The position numbers and the translations under genes were made by a program. A stretch of DNA of 64,000 nt, from contig JACKEV010000018.1 in NCBI GenBank assembly GCA_020632795.1, positions 124,001 to 188,000 on the forward strand, read 5' to 3'. Numbering within the stretch: position 1 is the stretch's first letter; each line of letters opens with the position of its first letter. Positions 32,654 to 40,922 of the stretch are shown here, piece by piece. The stretch is from Alphaproteobacteria bacterium (GTDB lineage: Bacteria; Myxococcota_A; UBA796; CAJQPC01). The notes beneath the pieces are model-generated. The model saw nothing but the letters and a program-made list of their open reading frames with translations. It did not search any database and was not told where the DNA came from.

Positions 32654-35590
32654 ATGTCTCTCCGACAGATCCTCTCTGTCCTGCTCCTGAGCCTGATCTG
32701 CTCAACGGCAGCCTACGCCGATCCCCTGCCGGTCGTCGCCGAGGCCCCTGCCGATCCGCGCGCCTCCACCCCGAACGTCATCTTCCTGCTCGACCTGTCC
32801 ACCGGCATGGACGCGGACTGCGGCGGCGTCACCTGCCTGGAGCTGACCCGCTCGGTGCTCTCCGAGGTCATCGCGGAGAACGACTGGGCCTGGTTCGGGG
32901 TCGTCGGCACCGCCAGCTCCGCGATGGACGACACCTACGTGCCCATCGCACCCATCCGCTCCACCCGCGAGGAGCTGCTCGCCCACCTGGCGACGATGCA
33001 GAGCTCGGGCACCAACGTGCGCAACCTGGCCGAGGCCCTCGCCGCGCTGTCCCTGGACTACCTGTCCCTGGACGCGGACGCGGGGCAGGCCAGCTTCGCC
33101 GCCGCGCCGATCTGCGCCTCCTGCCAGGACACCTACGTGGTGACCATCACCACCGGGCTGCCCCGGTACGACGACAACCCGGCGGCCTGGGACAGCCTGG
33201 CTGCCGGGTGGAACTACACCTGCGACGACTACGGGAACGACTACACCGCCTCCGACACCCGCTGCATGTACGACAACGTGGTCGGCTGGGCCTACGACAC
33301 CGACCACCGGCCCGATCTGGACGGCGTCCAGGGCGTGATCACCCACACCATCGGGCTCGGCTTCGACTACGACACCAACGAGGTCGCGGCGACCCTGGCG
33401 GTGGCCGCCGCGTACGCGGCCTGGCCCGAGGGGCGGGTCTCCCTGGCCTGGGACCCTGACTACCTGCGGGTCTCGGTGCTCGCGGTGCTCGACGAGATCC
33501 GGCGGGACCGGGCCTTCGTGTCGGCGCCCCTGCCCACTTTCGACGACTCGATCCTGGTGACCTCCTTCTACGAGACCGGGGTGAGCCCGCTGGCCCAGGG
33601 GCACCTGCGCGCCTTCCGCATGGGGACCGACCCCTTCGACCTCAGCACCTGGGGTCGGCCCATCGAGGACGGCCCGGCCGCGTACGGCGGCGCCATGTGG
33701 GACGCGGGCGTGCTCCTCCAGGGCCGCTACGTGCCCGGCAGCGAGTACAACGGCGGCGACTTCGACGGCTACGGCCGCCGCGACATCTTCACCTACGTGC
33801 CCGAGCTGCGTCAGAGCTACGACATGGACCAGCAGGCCCGGCTCTACGGCCGCATGTCCTTCGACCGCAGCATGGTGCGCGCGCTCTACGACGACCCCTG
33901 GCTGCTGGACCTCTTCCTTCCCCCCGGGACCGGCGGCCCGGAGGTGGACGCGGACCTGGACTGGGACGGGGACGTGGACGTCGCGGACTTCCAGCGCCTG
34001 GTGGACTTCGTGCGCGGGGTGGAGTGGGTGCCCTTCCGCCACCTGTGGTGGAGCCGGGGCGACTGGCGGCTGGGGGACTCCCCGACCGGCTCCCCGACCA
34101 TCGTGCGGGCCACCCAGGGGCGCTACGGCACGGACCCGACCTACCGGCACTTCCTGGACCAGCTCCGCGCCTCCGACGCCCCGGACATCGTGCTCACCGC
34201 CGCGAACGACGGCATGCTGCACGCCTTCCGGCTGACGGACGGCCGCGAGCTGTGGGCCTGGGTGCCCGGCTACCTGCTCTACCGTCAGCCCCATGAGGAC
34301 TGGTCCGGGCGCCTGATGGACCTCATCGTGCGTGGGCGGGTCTCCCTGCTGGAGGGCACCCCCGTGGTCGAGGACGTCTGGATCGACGACGACGGCGACG
34401 GGGAGCGGGAGTGCGACGACACCCGCTGCGAGTGGCATCGGGTGGCCGTGGTGGGCCAGGGCCGGGGCGGCCCGGTGGTGCTGGCGCTGGACATCACCGA
34501 CCCCGAGCGGCCGGTCTTCCTGTGGGAGCACCTCAACCTCGACCAGGCCGACGCCAACGGCTACACCGTCTCCACCCCGGTGATGGCCAACGTGGGCAAC
34601 GCCTGGGAGGTCGGCGGGGACCACTGGGTCGCGCTGTGGGGCAGCGGGCGGCCGGTCTCCGACCAGATCGACGCGGGCGCCTTCGGGGCGATGGAGCCCA
34701 ACCTCTACGGCCGCGCCCTGGGCGAGGACTTCCTGTCGGTGACCTGGACCAGCCACGCCGATCAGGTGCTGGACGCCACGCTGGCCACCTCCGGCCTGCA
34801 CGCGGCCGACGCCAACGCCACGTCCCTGACCGACACCGACGCCGACGGCCGGTTCGAGCAGGCCCACATCGCCGGCCAGCCCGCGGTCGTGGACGTGGAC
34901 GCCGACGGCGACGCGGACATCGCCTACGTGGTGACCCACAACCACCCCGACGGCACCAGCGCGCTCTACAAGCTGCTCATCGACGCGCAGGATCTCAGCC
35001 TCTCGACCTGGTGCCCGATGGTGGACACCGCCGACCTGGGCGGGGTGACCGAGGAGACGGGCTTCGGCGTGACCGCGACCTGGATGGGCGACGGCTCCCT
35101 GGGCCTGTTCTGGGGCACGGGCAGCCGCTTCGAGGTGCCCGACAGCGACGCGGGCGCGTTCTTCGGCTTCCGGGACACCAACCCCCTGGGCTGCGCGACC
35201 CCGGTGCCGCTGTGCGGGGACGACGGCGTGTTCGATCTGGACCCCGAGGAGGGCCTCACCGACAGGCCGCGGGTCTACGCGGGCGTGGTGCTCTTCCCCA
35301 CCTGGACCCCGGCGGAGGACGACGGCGGCTGCGGGCAGGGTGAAGGCCGGCTCTACGGCCTGGACTTCTCCACCTGCCAGGGCGTGCTGCCCCCCGACGA
35401 CCTGAACGCCAGCCCGCGGACGTTCCTGACGGTGGACGGCTACCCCCACAAGATGGAGATCACCACCCAGGGCGCGGTCTACGTGAGCACCACGGGCCCG
35501 ACGACGGTGATCAGCGACACGCTGCGCGAGGTCATCGCGCCCGGGGGCGAGATGCGGACGAAGGCGATGGGGTACCGGATGCGGGATTGA
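32654..35590 (+). CDS. PilY1/PilC-like type IV pilus tip adhesin with vWA domain
   Basis: 978 aa with GGAG six bases upstream. Signal peptide MSLRQILSVLLLSLICSTAAYA. The N-terminal vWA-like domain starts TPNVIFLLDLSTGMDADCGG (~39-57), a degenerate MIDAS of the PilY1 type. The C-terminal half is the PilY1 beta-propeller, seen as IVLTAANDGMLHAFRLTDGRELWAWVPGYLLY, VVGQGRGGPVVLALDITDPERPVFLWE and WGTGSRFE. Ca-binding-like loops are DLDWDGDVDVADF (dockerin/EF-hand-like) and DVDADGDADIAY. Disulfide-type cysteines are frequent. PilY1 sits at the pilus tip in adhesion and mechanosensing. No pilin or pil genes accompany it here, so it is either orphaned or part of a dispersed system. Confidence 0.85.
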   Translation: MSLRQILSVLLLSLICSTAAYADPLPVVAEAPADPRASTPNVIFLLDLSTGMDADCGGVTCLELTRSVLSEVIAENDWAWFGVVGTASSAMDDTYVPIAPIRSTREELLAHLATMQSSGTNVRNLAEALAALSLDYLSLDADAGQASFAAAPICASCQDTYVVTITTGLPRYDDNPAAWDSLAAGWNYTCDDYGNDYTASDTRCMYDNVVGWAYDTDHRPDLDGVQGVITHTIGLGFDYDTNEVAATLAVAAAYAAWPEGRVSLAWDPDYLRVSVLAVLDEIRRDRAFVSAPLPTFDDSILVTSFYETGVSPLAQGHLRAFRMGTDPFDLSTWGRPIEDGPAAYGGAMWDAGVLLQGRYVPGSEYNGGDFDGYGRRDIFTYVPELRQSYDMDQQARLYGRMSFDRSMVRALYDDPWLLDLFLPPGTGGPEVDADLDWDGDVDVADFQRLVDFVRGVEWVPFRHLWWSRGDWRLGDSPTGSPTIVRATQGRYGTDPTYRHFLDQLRASDAPDIVLTAANDGMLHAFRLTDGRELWAWVPGYLLYRQPHEDWSGRLMDLIVRGRVSLLEGTPVVEDVWIDDDGDGERECDDTRCEWHRVAVVGQGRGGPVVLALDITDPERPVFLWEHLNLDQADANGYTVSTPVMANVGNAWEVGGDHWVALWGSGRPVSDQIDAGAFGAMEPNLYGRALGEDFLSVTWTSHADQVLDATLATSGLHAADANATSLTDTDADGRFEQAHIAGQPAVVDVDADGDADIAYVVTHNHPDGTSALYKLLIDAQDLSLSTWCPMVDTADLGGVTEETGFGVTATWMGDGSLGLFWGTGSRFEVPDSDAGAFFGFRDTNPLGCATPVPLCGDDGVFDLDPEEGLTDRPRVYAGVVLFPTWTPAEDDGGCGQGEGRLYGLDFSTCQGVLPPDDLNASPRTFLTVDGYPHKMEITTQGAVYVSTTGPTTVISDTLREVIAPGGEMRTKAMGYRMRD

Positions 35591-35723
35591 GGAGGCGGCC
35601 CGCGGCCACCCTCGCCGTGAGCCTGGCCGCGGGGAGGCGCCGGAACGTGCTCCCGGACAGCGTGGGATGGCTCGCCCCTGACCTGCTCCTGTCCCGCCCC
35701 GCCCCGACCCGTTAACCACTGAA

Positions 35724-36323
35724 ATGCCTCGCGCCCGCCCGATGGAGCCCGAAGACCGCCGCAGCCAGCTCCTGGACTCGGCGCGCCAGGTGTTCGCCGA
35801 GAAGGGCTACCACCGGGCCTCGGTGGCGGACATCATCCGGGAGGCGGGGGTGGCCCGGGGGACGTTCTACAACTACTTCGAAAGCAAGCGCGCTGTCTTC
35901 CAGGCCGTGCTGGAGGGCATCATGGACGACATCTGGTCGGTCGTGGTGCCCATCGACGTGGGCCAGCCCATCGAGGCCCAGGTGCGGCTGAACATCGCCC
36001 GCATCGTCGAGGCCGTGGTGGACCCGGCGGCCAGCCGGCTGCTCCTGACCGAGGCCGTGGGCATCGACGCCGAGGGCGACGCCGCCGTGCGCGACTTCTA
36101 CGCCCGCGCCACCGACCGGGTTCAGCTCGCCCTGGTGCGCGGCCAGCGCATGGGCGTGGTGGCCGACGGCGATATGCGCCTGGTGGCCCGCTGCCTGATG
36201 GGCCTGGTCAAGGAGCCGGTGTTCCAGGGCCGCCTGGCCGGCGAAGCGCCCACGCCCAAGGAGCTGGCGGACGAGCTGTTCCGGCTCTTGAGCGGGGGGC
36301 TGCTGGTGGGGCTGAAGGGGTGA
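35724..36323 (+). CDS. TetR/AcrR family transcriptional regulator
   Basis: 199 aa. The DNA-binding N-terminus is canonical: RRSQLLDSARQVFAEKGYHRASVADIIREAGVARGTFYNYFESKRAVFQAVLEGIMDD (residues ~12-70). The ligand-binding half (~75-199) is helical with no recognisable specificity. The start codon has no strong ribosome site. It stands between the PilY1-like gene and the nitrogen-oxide island with 133 and 226 bases of gene-free DNA either side, so its target is unclear. Confidence 0.9.
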   Translation: MPRARPMEPEDRRSQLLDSARQVFAEKGYHRASVADIIREAGVARGTFYNYFESKRAVFQAVLEGIMDDIWSVVVPIDVGQPIEAQVRLNIARIVEAVVDPAASRLLLTEAVGIDAEGDAAVRDFYARATDRVQLALVRGQRMGVVADGDMRLVARCLMGLVKEPVFQGRLAGEAPTPKELADELFRLLSGGLLVGLKG

Positions 36324-36549
36324 GGTCTCGGGGGAGGCTTCAGGCGGGCTGAAGGGGGGCGGGGGCTCGTTCGGGGTCGTCCGTCCAGGACTCCTTGAGG
36401 GGGCTGAATCGGTGAATCTGGAGTGATTTCAGCCCCTGAGTAGCGTCGGAGTCAGCCCGAGGCCGCCTACGAGAGCCCAATGTGGTCACTGTGCCCGCGT
36501 GGGAGAGGGGTTCTCGGAGGGGGTTGAGGGCTGGCCCTCCCCACTGCCG

Positions 36550-37161
36550 TCACCCAAGCCCCCCGTTGGCACCGCCGCGCGTCGGCCGCCGCGCCGACAC
36601 CTCGACCGAGGCCCAGCGCACGGGCGTGGACCCTCCGGGGAGGTTCGACAGCCGCCCCCCCTCTGCCGTCAGGAACCGCCTCTGGCGGCGCGCGATCATC
36701 TCCTGGACGATCTGCCGACGGACGGGGTCGCTCAAGCCGTCGACCACCGGGAAGATCACCTCTTCTTCCGCCTCGATGTGGGTGAGGAGCGGGGGCACCA
36801 CGGCGACCACCCGCTCCCGCAAGAGGAGCGCAGGGACGGGGCCGTCCTCCGCGAACGCATCCAGGCTCGTGAGCAGCGGCGGGAGAGCCGCCTCCAAGGC
36901 GTCGTGCTGCTCCATCATGCGGGCCAGCGCGGCGCGAGCGGTGTCACCCAGGCGGAGCGTGGCCAGGCGGGGGCTCAAGGAGAGCTCCTCATCCTCGGCG
37001 TGCAGCGGGAGGCTCTCCCGCAGATACCGTGCACAGCCCCTCGCGGCCTGGCGGGCCTCCGGGGAGCGCGGCCCTCCCTCGGCCGCGAGGAGCTGCAGCA
37101 GCGCAGAGAATCGACGGATCTGTTGGTGGCACCGCAGAAGGTGCGCGACGGGCTCTGCCAT
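36550..37161 (-). CDS. Hemerythrin (HHE) domain protein, probably NO/O2-responsive
   Basis: 203 aa with AGAGGT five bases upstream. The di-iron HHE ligands are visible in order: HLLRCHQQIRRF, LPLHAEDEELSL, MMEQHDALEA, LLTHIEAEEEVIFPVV. The helical bundle ends near residue 165 (VQEMIARRQRRF) and a short Pro/Gly tail follows. Bacterial HHE proteins bind O2 or NO, and some, such as DnrN/YtfE, act in repair or denitrification control. The position next to Rrf2 and nor genes supports NO handling. A 34-base palindrome sits ~185 bases upstream. Confidence 0.82.
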   Translation of the reverse strand: MAEPVAHLLRCHQQIRRFSALLQLLAAEGGPRSPEARQAARGCARYLRESLPLHAEDEELSLSPRLATLRLGDTARAALARMMEQHDALEAALPPLLTSLDAFAEDGPVPALLLRERVVAVVPPLLTHIEAEEEVIFPVVDGLSDPVRRQIVQEMIARRQRRFLTAEGGRLSNLPGGSTPVRWASVEVSARRPTRGGANGGLG

Positions 37162-37344
37162 CGTGACCTCTCAGACCAGCGCGTGGACGAAGGAACAGGC
37201 CAGGACGCTACACAGGGACGAAGACCGGAGTCCGTGGACTCGGCGCCGTCGCTGGAGCCATCGAAGCCAGCCTTCGCCCAGTGGGGACAGGTGAGCCCGC
37301 ACACATCGCGTAGAGCGTGACAGCATCGAACCTCCCAGGTTGGG

Positions 37345-37378
37345 ATCTATAAATAGATCTATAGGTCCATTTATAGAT
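37345..37378. promoter_or_regulatory. 34-base palindrome upstream of the hemerythrin gene
   Basis: The outer arms ATCTATAAAT (37345-37354) and ATTTATAGAT (37369-37378) are perfect. Inside them five of seven further pairs also match, so 15 of 17 pairs are symmetric. It is AT-rich in a GC-rich context and lies between the rrf2 stop and the hemerythrin start. It is a strong operator candidate; the regulator is unknown. Confidence 0.65.
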
Positions 37379-37429
37379 TGTCAACCACCCGCGCGATGAG
37401 CAGCCCCTCGCGCCAGGCTCAGCCCTGGC

Positions 37430-37876
37430 TCAGCCCTGGCTCACCTGGGCCGGTGGGATGGAGGGGACCACGCCGTCAGGCTGCACCGCCTCGAGGGTGG
37501 TGACGTTGGCCCACTCGATGACGCAGCGGGTCAGCTCGGTCCAGGCCGGGTGGAGCGGGCAAGGGGCCTTGGCGTTGCAGCTCTCCAGCCCGAAGGCGCA
37601 GTGGCGGTCGTCCGCGTTGAAGTCGGTGGCCTCCAGGATGTCGATGAAGTGGATCGTCGACGGCGGGCGAGCGAGCTGGAACCCACCCCCCCGCCCACGC
37701 CGGGAGTCGACCAGCCCCGCCACCACCAGGCGGCGCAGCACCTTGGACACGTAGTGCCTGGGGATCCGGGCCTTGGTGGAGATCTCCGCAGAGCGGACCT
37801 GGCGATCACCTTCGATGGTCGCCAGATAGGCCATGACCCGGAGGGCGTACTCGGCGGTCTGATTGAAGACATTCAT
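37430..37876 (-). CDS. Rrf2-family Fe-S transcriptional regulator (NsrR/IscR-like)
   Basis: 148 aa from the ATG at 37876 (MNVFNQTAEYALRVMAYLA). A GTG further upstream is possible, but Rrf2 proteins begin at this point. The winged helix includes EISTKARIPRHYVSKVLRRLVVAGLVDSRRGRGGGFQLARP. The cluster cysteines are C93, C100 and C106 (CAFGLESCNAKAPC). The Asp8 ligand of the Streptomyces NsrR is not conserved (Ala8), so the fourth ligand differs from that of the second Rrf2 in this window. It is divergent from norC across the palindrome at 37939-37960, which it may bind. Confidence 0.85.
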   Translation of the reverse strand: MNVFNQTAEYALRVMAYLATIEGDRQVRSAEISTKARIPRHYVSKVLRRLVVAGLVDSRRGRGGGFQLARPPSTIHFIDILEATDFNADDRHCAFGLESCNAKAPCPLHPAWTELTRCVIEWANVTTLEAVQPDGVVPSIPPAQVSQG

Positions 37877-37938
37877 GGGCGCTCGCTGGCGGGCGACGAT
37901 CGGGTTGACGTACTTCACGGATCAATGTAAGGACAGTT

Positions 37939-37960
37939 TTATGGATAATCTTATCCATAA
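37939..37960. promoter_or_regulatory. 22-base perfect palindrome between rrf2 and norC (operator)
   Basis: The arms TTATGGATAA (37939-37948) and TTATCCATAA (37951-37960) are separated by TC. The core TGGATA-N4-TATCCA recurs at 49055-49070 upstream of the radical SAM genes. The site lies 86 bases before norC and 63 beyond the rrf2 start, so it could control both. An Rrf2/NsrR-type regulator is the obvious candidate. Confidence 0.75.
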
Positions 37961-38045
37961 TAAGGATCGGTTTGTCCTCACGGAGCTCCCGTTGCCCCCT
38001 ACGGCCTGGACCTCCTGACGTTCCCGTCGCCAGCCGGAGCGGTTG

Positions 38046-38738
38046 ATGCTCTCCAAATCGCAAGCCCGCTTGTTCTTCCTCACCGCGACCGCCGGCTTCT
38101 CTGGCGTCTTCCTCTTCCTGACCGTGGACACCATCCGCCAGGTCCCCGAGCGCTCCAACGAGGACGCGATGACCGAGCAGGTCGTCCGCGGCAAGGAGAT
38201 CTGGGAGAAGAACAACTGCATGGGGTGCCACACGATCCTGGGGGAGGGGGCCTACTACGCCCCCGAACTGACCCGCGCCTACGTGCGGCGCGGAGAGGAC
38301 TGGCTCAAGATCTTCCTGGCGGATCCCCAGGCGATGTACCCCGGCCAGCGCAAGATGGTGCAGTACGACTTCTCCGAGCAGGAGATCGACGACGTCATCG
38401 CCTTCCTCAAGTGGATCGGCGAGATCGACACCAACGGCTTCCCCCGGGAGCCGGACCTGGCGCTGCCGGTGCAGACCGCCGCGGCGTCCACCTCGAGCCC
38501 CGGCCCTGCGGCCCCGGCCATCTTCTCCACGGTCTGCGTGGGCTGCCACGCGCTGGGTGGACAGGGGGGCGTGGTGGGGCCGGCCCTGGACGGGGTGGGG
38601 ATGCGCTACAGCGAGGCCGAGCTGCGCGCCTGGCTGGCCGACCCCCAGTCCATCAAGCCCGGCACCACGATGCCGAACCTGACCCTCTCCGACGCGGATC
38701 TGGACGGCCTCACCGCCTTCCTGATGGCCCAGAAGTAG
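38046..38738 (+). CDS. norC: Nitric oxide reductase cytochrome c subunit NorC with extra cytochrome c domain
   Basis: 230 aa with GGAG six bases before the ATG. An N-terminal membrane anchor (RLFFLTATAGFSGVFLFLTVD) leads into the NorC domain with CMGCH at 58-62, GEGAYYAPELTRAY and a Met ligand in RKMVQYDF. Ordinary NorC ends near residue 150. Here a Pro/Ala/Ser linker (~145-158) joins a second cytochrome c domain with CVGCH at 164-168 and a TTMPN axial-Met loop near 209. The protein is therefore dihaem and should pass electrons to NorB. The extra haem may replace a soluble donor. It heads the norCBQD operon. Confidence 0.9.
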   Translation: MLSKSQARLFFLTATAGFSGVFLFLTVDTIRQVPERSNEDAMTEQVVRGKEIWEKNNCMGCHTILGEGAYYAPELTRAYVRRGEDWLKIFLADPQAMYPGQRKMVQYDFSEQEIDDVIAFLKWIGEIDTNGFPREPDLALPVQTAAASTSSPGPAAPAIFSTVCVGCHALGGQGGVVGPALDGVGMRYSEAELRAWLADPQSIKPGTTMPNLTLSDADLDGLTAFLMAQK

Positions 38739-38751
38739 ACGGGAGCCTCTC

Positions 38752-40113
38752 ATGGACGCCCTCAAGTATCGATCGTGGCAGGTCTCCTGGGCCTTCTTCG
38801 CCACCTGCATGCTGCTGCTCACCCTGCAGCTCGTCTACGGCTTCATCATGGGCTTCGCCCACATGGGCTTCGACGGGCTGCACGACTGGATCCCGTTCAA
38901 CGCGGCTCGGGCCACCCACACGAACCTGCTGGTGGTGTGGCTGCTCGCGGGCTTCATGGGCTCGGCCTACTACATCATCCCCGATGAGTGCGAGCGCGAG
39001 CTGTGGAACATCCCGCTGGCCTGGGTGCAGCTCGCCTCGCTGGTGCTGGTGGGCGTCGTCGCGATCATCGGGTTCCACATGAACTGGTGGGAGGGTCGGA
39101 AGTTCCTGGAGATCCCCAGGCCGCTGGACGTGCTGGTGGTCATCAACGTGCTGGTCTTCCTGCTGAACATCGGGATGACCATCTTCCAGGGCAAGCGCTA
39201 CACGACCACGGCGTTGACGCTCCTGGTGGGGCTGGTGGCCGCGGCGCTGCTGTACCTGCCGGGCATGATCACCTTCGACTCCCAGGTCTACGACTCCTAC
39301 TTCCGCTGGTGGGTCGTCCACCTCTGGGTGGAGGGCGTCTGGGAGCTGATCATGGGGGCGATCCTGAGCTTCCTGCTGATCAAGCTCACCGGCGTGGACC
39401 GCGAGATCGTGGAGAAGTGGCTCTACCTCATCGTGGGGCTCACGTTCCTGAGCGGGATCCTGGGGACCGGCCACCACTACTACTGGATCGGCACGCCCGA
39501 GTACTGGCTGGTGGTCGGCGGGGTGTTCTCGGCGCTGGAGCCGCTGGCCTTCCTGGGCATGGCGCTCTACACCGTCACGATGGCCCGGCGCGGGGGGCGC
39601 AAGCACCCCAACCGCATCGCGCTGTACTGGGCGGTAGGCACCGGCATCATGTCCTTCGTCGGGGCGGGGTTCCTGGGCTTCGCGCACACGCTGCCCCAGG
39701 TCAACATCTGGACCCACGGCACCCTGGTCACCGCGATGCACGGCCACATGGCCTTCTGGGGCGCCTACGGCATGCTCATCTTCGCGATGATCAGCTACGC
39801 GCTGCCCGAGATGACCGGTCGCAAGCTCTACGTCGGCTGGCTGCCCGAGTGGGCGTTCTGGCTGGCCAACATCGGCATGGTGGCGATGACCGGCGCGTTC
39901 GCGGTCGCCGGCATCACCCAGGTCTACCTGGAGCGGCGCGTGGGCATGGACTTCCTGGCGGTGCAGGACGCCGTCGCCGTCCACTTCTTCGGGCTGGTCC
40001 TGGCGGCGTTGCTGTTCTCGCTGGGGGTGGGGATGTTCATCTGGCACTTCTCCCGCTACGGCGTGCCCGGCCGCGACGCGCCCGCCGCGGCTGTCCCTGT
40101 CCCCGCCAAGTGA
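38752..40113 (+). CDS. norB: Nitric oxide reductase catalytic subunit NorB (cNOR)
   Basis: 453 aa, 13 bases after norC. Twelve membrane helices are visible. Haem and FeB ligands typical of NorB are present: ARATHTNLLVVWLL (low-spin haem b His), WWVVHLWVEGVWELIMG (FeB His plus conserved Glu), GTGHHYYWIG (two FeB His) and MHGHMAFWGAYGM (haem ligands). NorB reduces 2 NO to N2O in the inner membrane, taking electrons from NorC. There is no quinol-oxidising N-terminal extension, so it is the cytochrome c-dependent type, consistent with the adjacent norC. Confidence 0.95.
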   Translation: MDALKYRSWQVSWAFFATCMLLLTLQLVYGFIMGFAHMGFDGLHDWIPFNAARATHTNLLVVWLLAGFMGSAYYIIPDECERELWNIPLAWVQLASLVLVGVVAIIGFHMNWWEGRKFLEIPRPLDVLVVINVLVFLLNIGMTIFQGKRYTTTALTLLVGLVAAALLYLPGMITFDSQVYDSYFRWWVVHLWVEGVWELIMGAILSFLLIKLTGVDREIVEKWLYLIVGLTFLSGILGTGHHYYWIGTPEYWLVVGGVFSALEPLAFLGMALYTVTMARRGGRKHPNRIALYWAVGTGIMSFVGAGFLGFAHTLPQVNIWTHGTLVTAMHGHMAFWGAYGMLIFAMISYALPEMTGRKLYVGWLPEWAFWLANIGMVAMTGAFAVAGITQVYLERRVGMDFLAVQDAVAVHFFGLVLAALLFSLGVGMFIWHFSRYGVPGRDAPAAAVPVPAK

Positions 40114-40127
40114 TCGGAGAGACCTTG

Positions 40128-40922
40128 ATGTTCGAGGAGCCCGCCGAGACCGCCCTGCCCTGGTATCAGGAGGTCGCCGGGGAGCGCGCCCTGTTCGAGC
40201 ACGCCTGGCGCCAGCGCCTCCCGCTGATGCTCAAGGGCCCGACCGGCTGCGGCAAGTCCCGCTTCGTGGAGCACATGGCCGCGCGCCTGGGGCGACCGCT
40301 GGTGACCGTGGCCGCCCACGAGGAGACCAGCGCCGTGGACCTGCTCGGCCGCTACCTGATCCAGGGCGGCGAGACCGTGTGGCAGGATGGCCCGGTCACC
40401 CGCGCGGTCCGCCAGGGCGCCATCCTCTACGTCGACGAGGTCGCCGAGGCCCGCAGCGACGTCGTCGTCGTGCTGCACCCCCTGACCGACCACCGCCGGC
40501 AGCTCTTCCTGGACCGCCGGGACGAGCTGCTGGTGGCCCCGCCCGAGTTCATGCTCGTGGTCAGCTTCAACCCGGGCTATCAGCAGGGCTTCAAGGAGCT
40601 GAAGCCCTCCACCCGCCAGCGCTTCGTGGGGCTGCGCTTCGACTACCCCGAGCCCCCCCTGGAGGTCACGATCCTGTGCGGTGAGACAGGCATCGACGAG
40701 CGTCGCGCCAAGGCGCTGGTGGCGCTGGCCACCAAGCTGCGGACGCTGCCCCAGCTCGGGCTCGCCCAGCCCCCCTCCACCCGGCTGCTGGTCGGCGCCG
40801 CCACGCTGATGCGCGCTGGCGTCCACCCTCGGCTGGCCTGCCGGGCGGCCATCGTGGAGCCCATGACCGATGACGTCGAGCTGGCCGAGGGGCTGGGCGA
40901 TGTCGTGGACCTGGTGTTCTGA
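40128..40922 (+). CDS. norQ: NorQ/CbbQ-type AAA+ ATPase
   Basis: 264 aa; GGAGAG lies eight bases before the ATG. Walker A is LKGPTGCGKSRFVEHMA and Walker B is GAILYVDEVAEARSDV. The sensor and arginine-finger region is LVVSFNPGYQQGFKELKPSTRQRF. The C-terminal CbbQ_C region follows. This is a MoxR-type chaperone that, with NorD, inserts the non-haem iron into or activates the NorB subunit. It is located between norB and norD as in classical nor operons. Confidence 0.92.
   Translation: MFEEPAETALPWYQEVAGERALFEHAWRQRLPLMLKGPTGCGKSRFVEHMAARLGRPLVTVAAHEETSAVDLLGRYLIQGGETVWQDGPVTRAVRQGAILYVDEVAEARSDVVVVLHPLTDHRRQLFLDRRDELLVAPPEFMLVVSFNPGYQQGFKELKPSTRQRFVGLRFDYPEPPLEVTILCGETGIDERRAKALVALATKLRTLPQLGLAQPPSTRLLVGAATLMRAGVHPRLACRAAIVEPMTDDVELAEGLGDVVDLVF

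Noticed and set aside
32702..35719. Very long minus-strand open frame opposite the PilY1-like gene
   Set aside because: It is a GC-bias shadow: the opposite strand has a signal peptide, vWA and PilY1 motifs, while this frame is Val/Gly/His/Arg-rich with no domain.
38752..40113. NorB as a quinol-dependent qNOR
   Set aside because: The N-terminal cytochrome-like extension of qNOR is absent, and norC lies immediately upstream.
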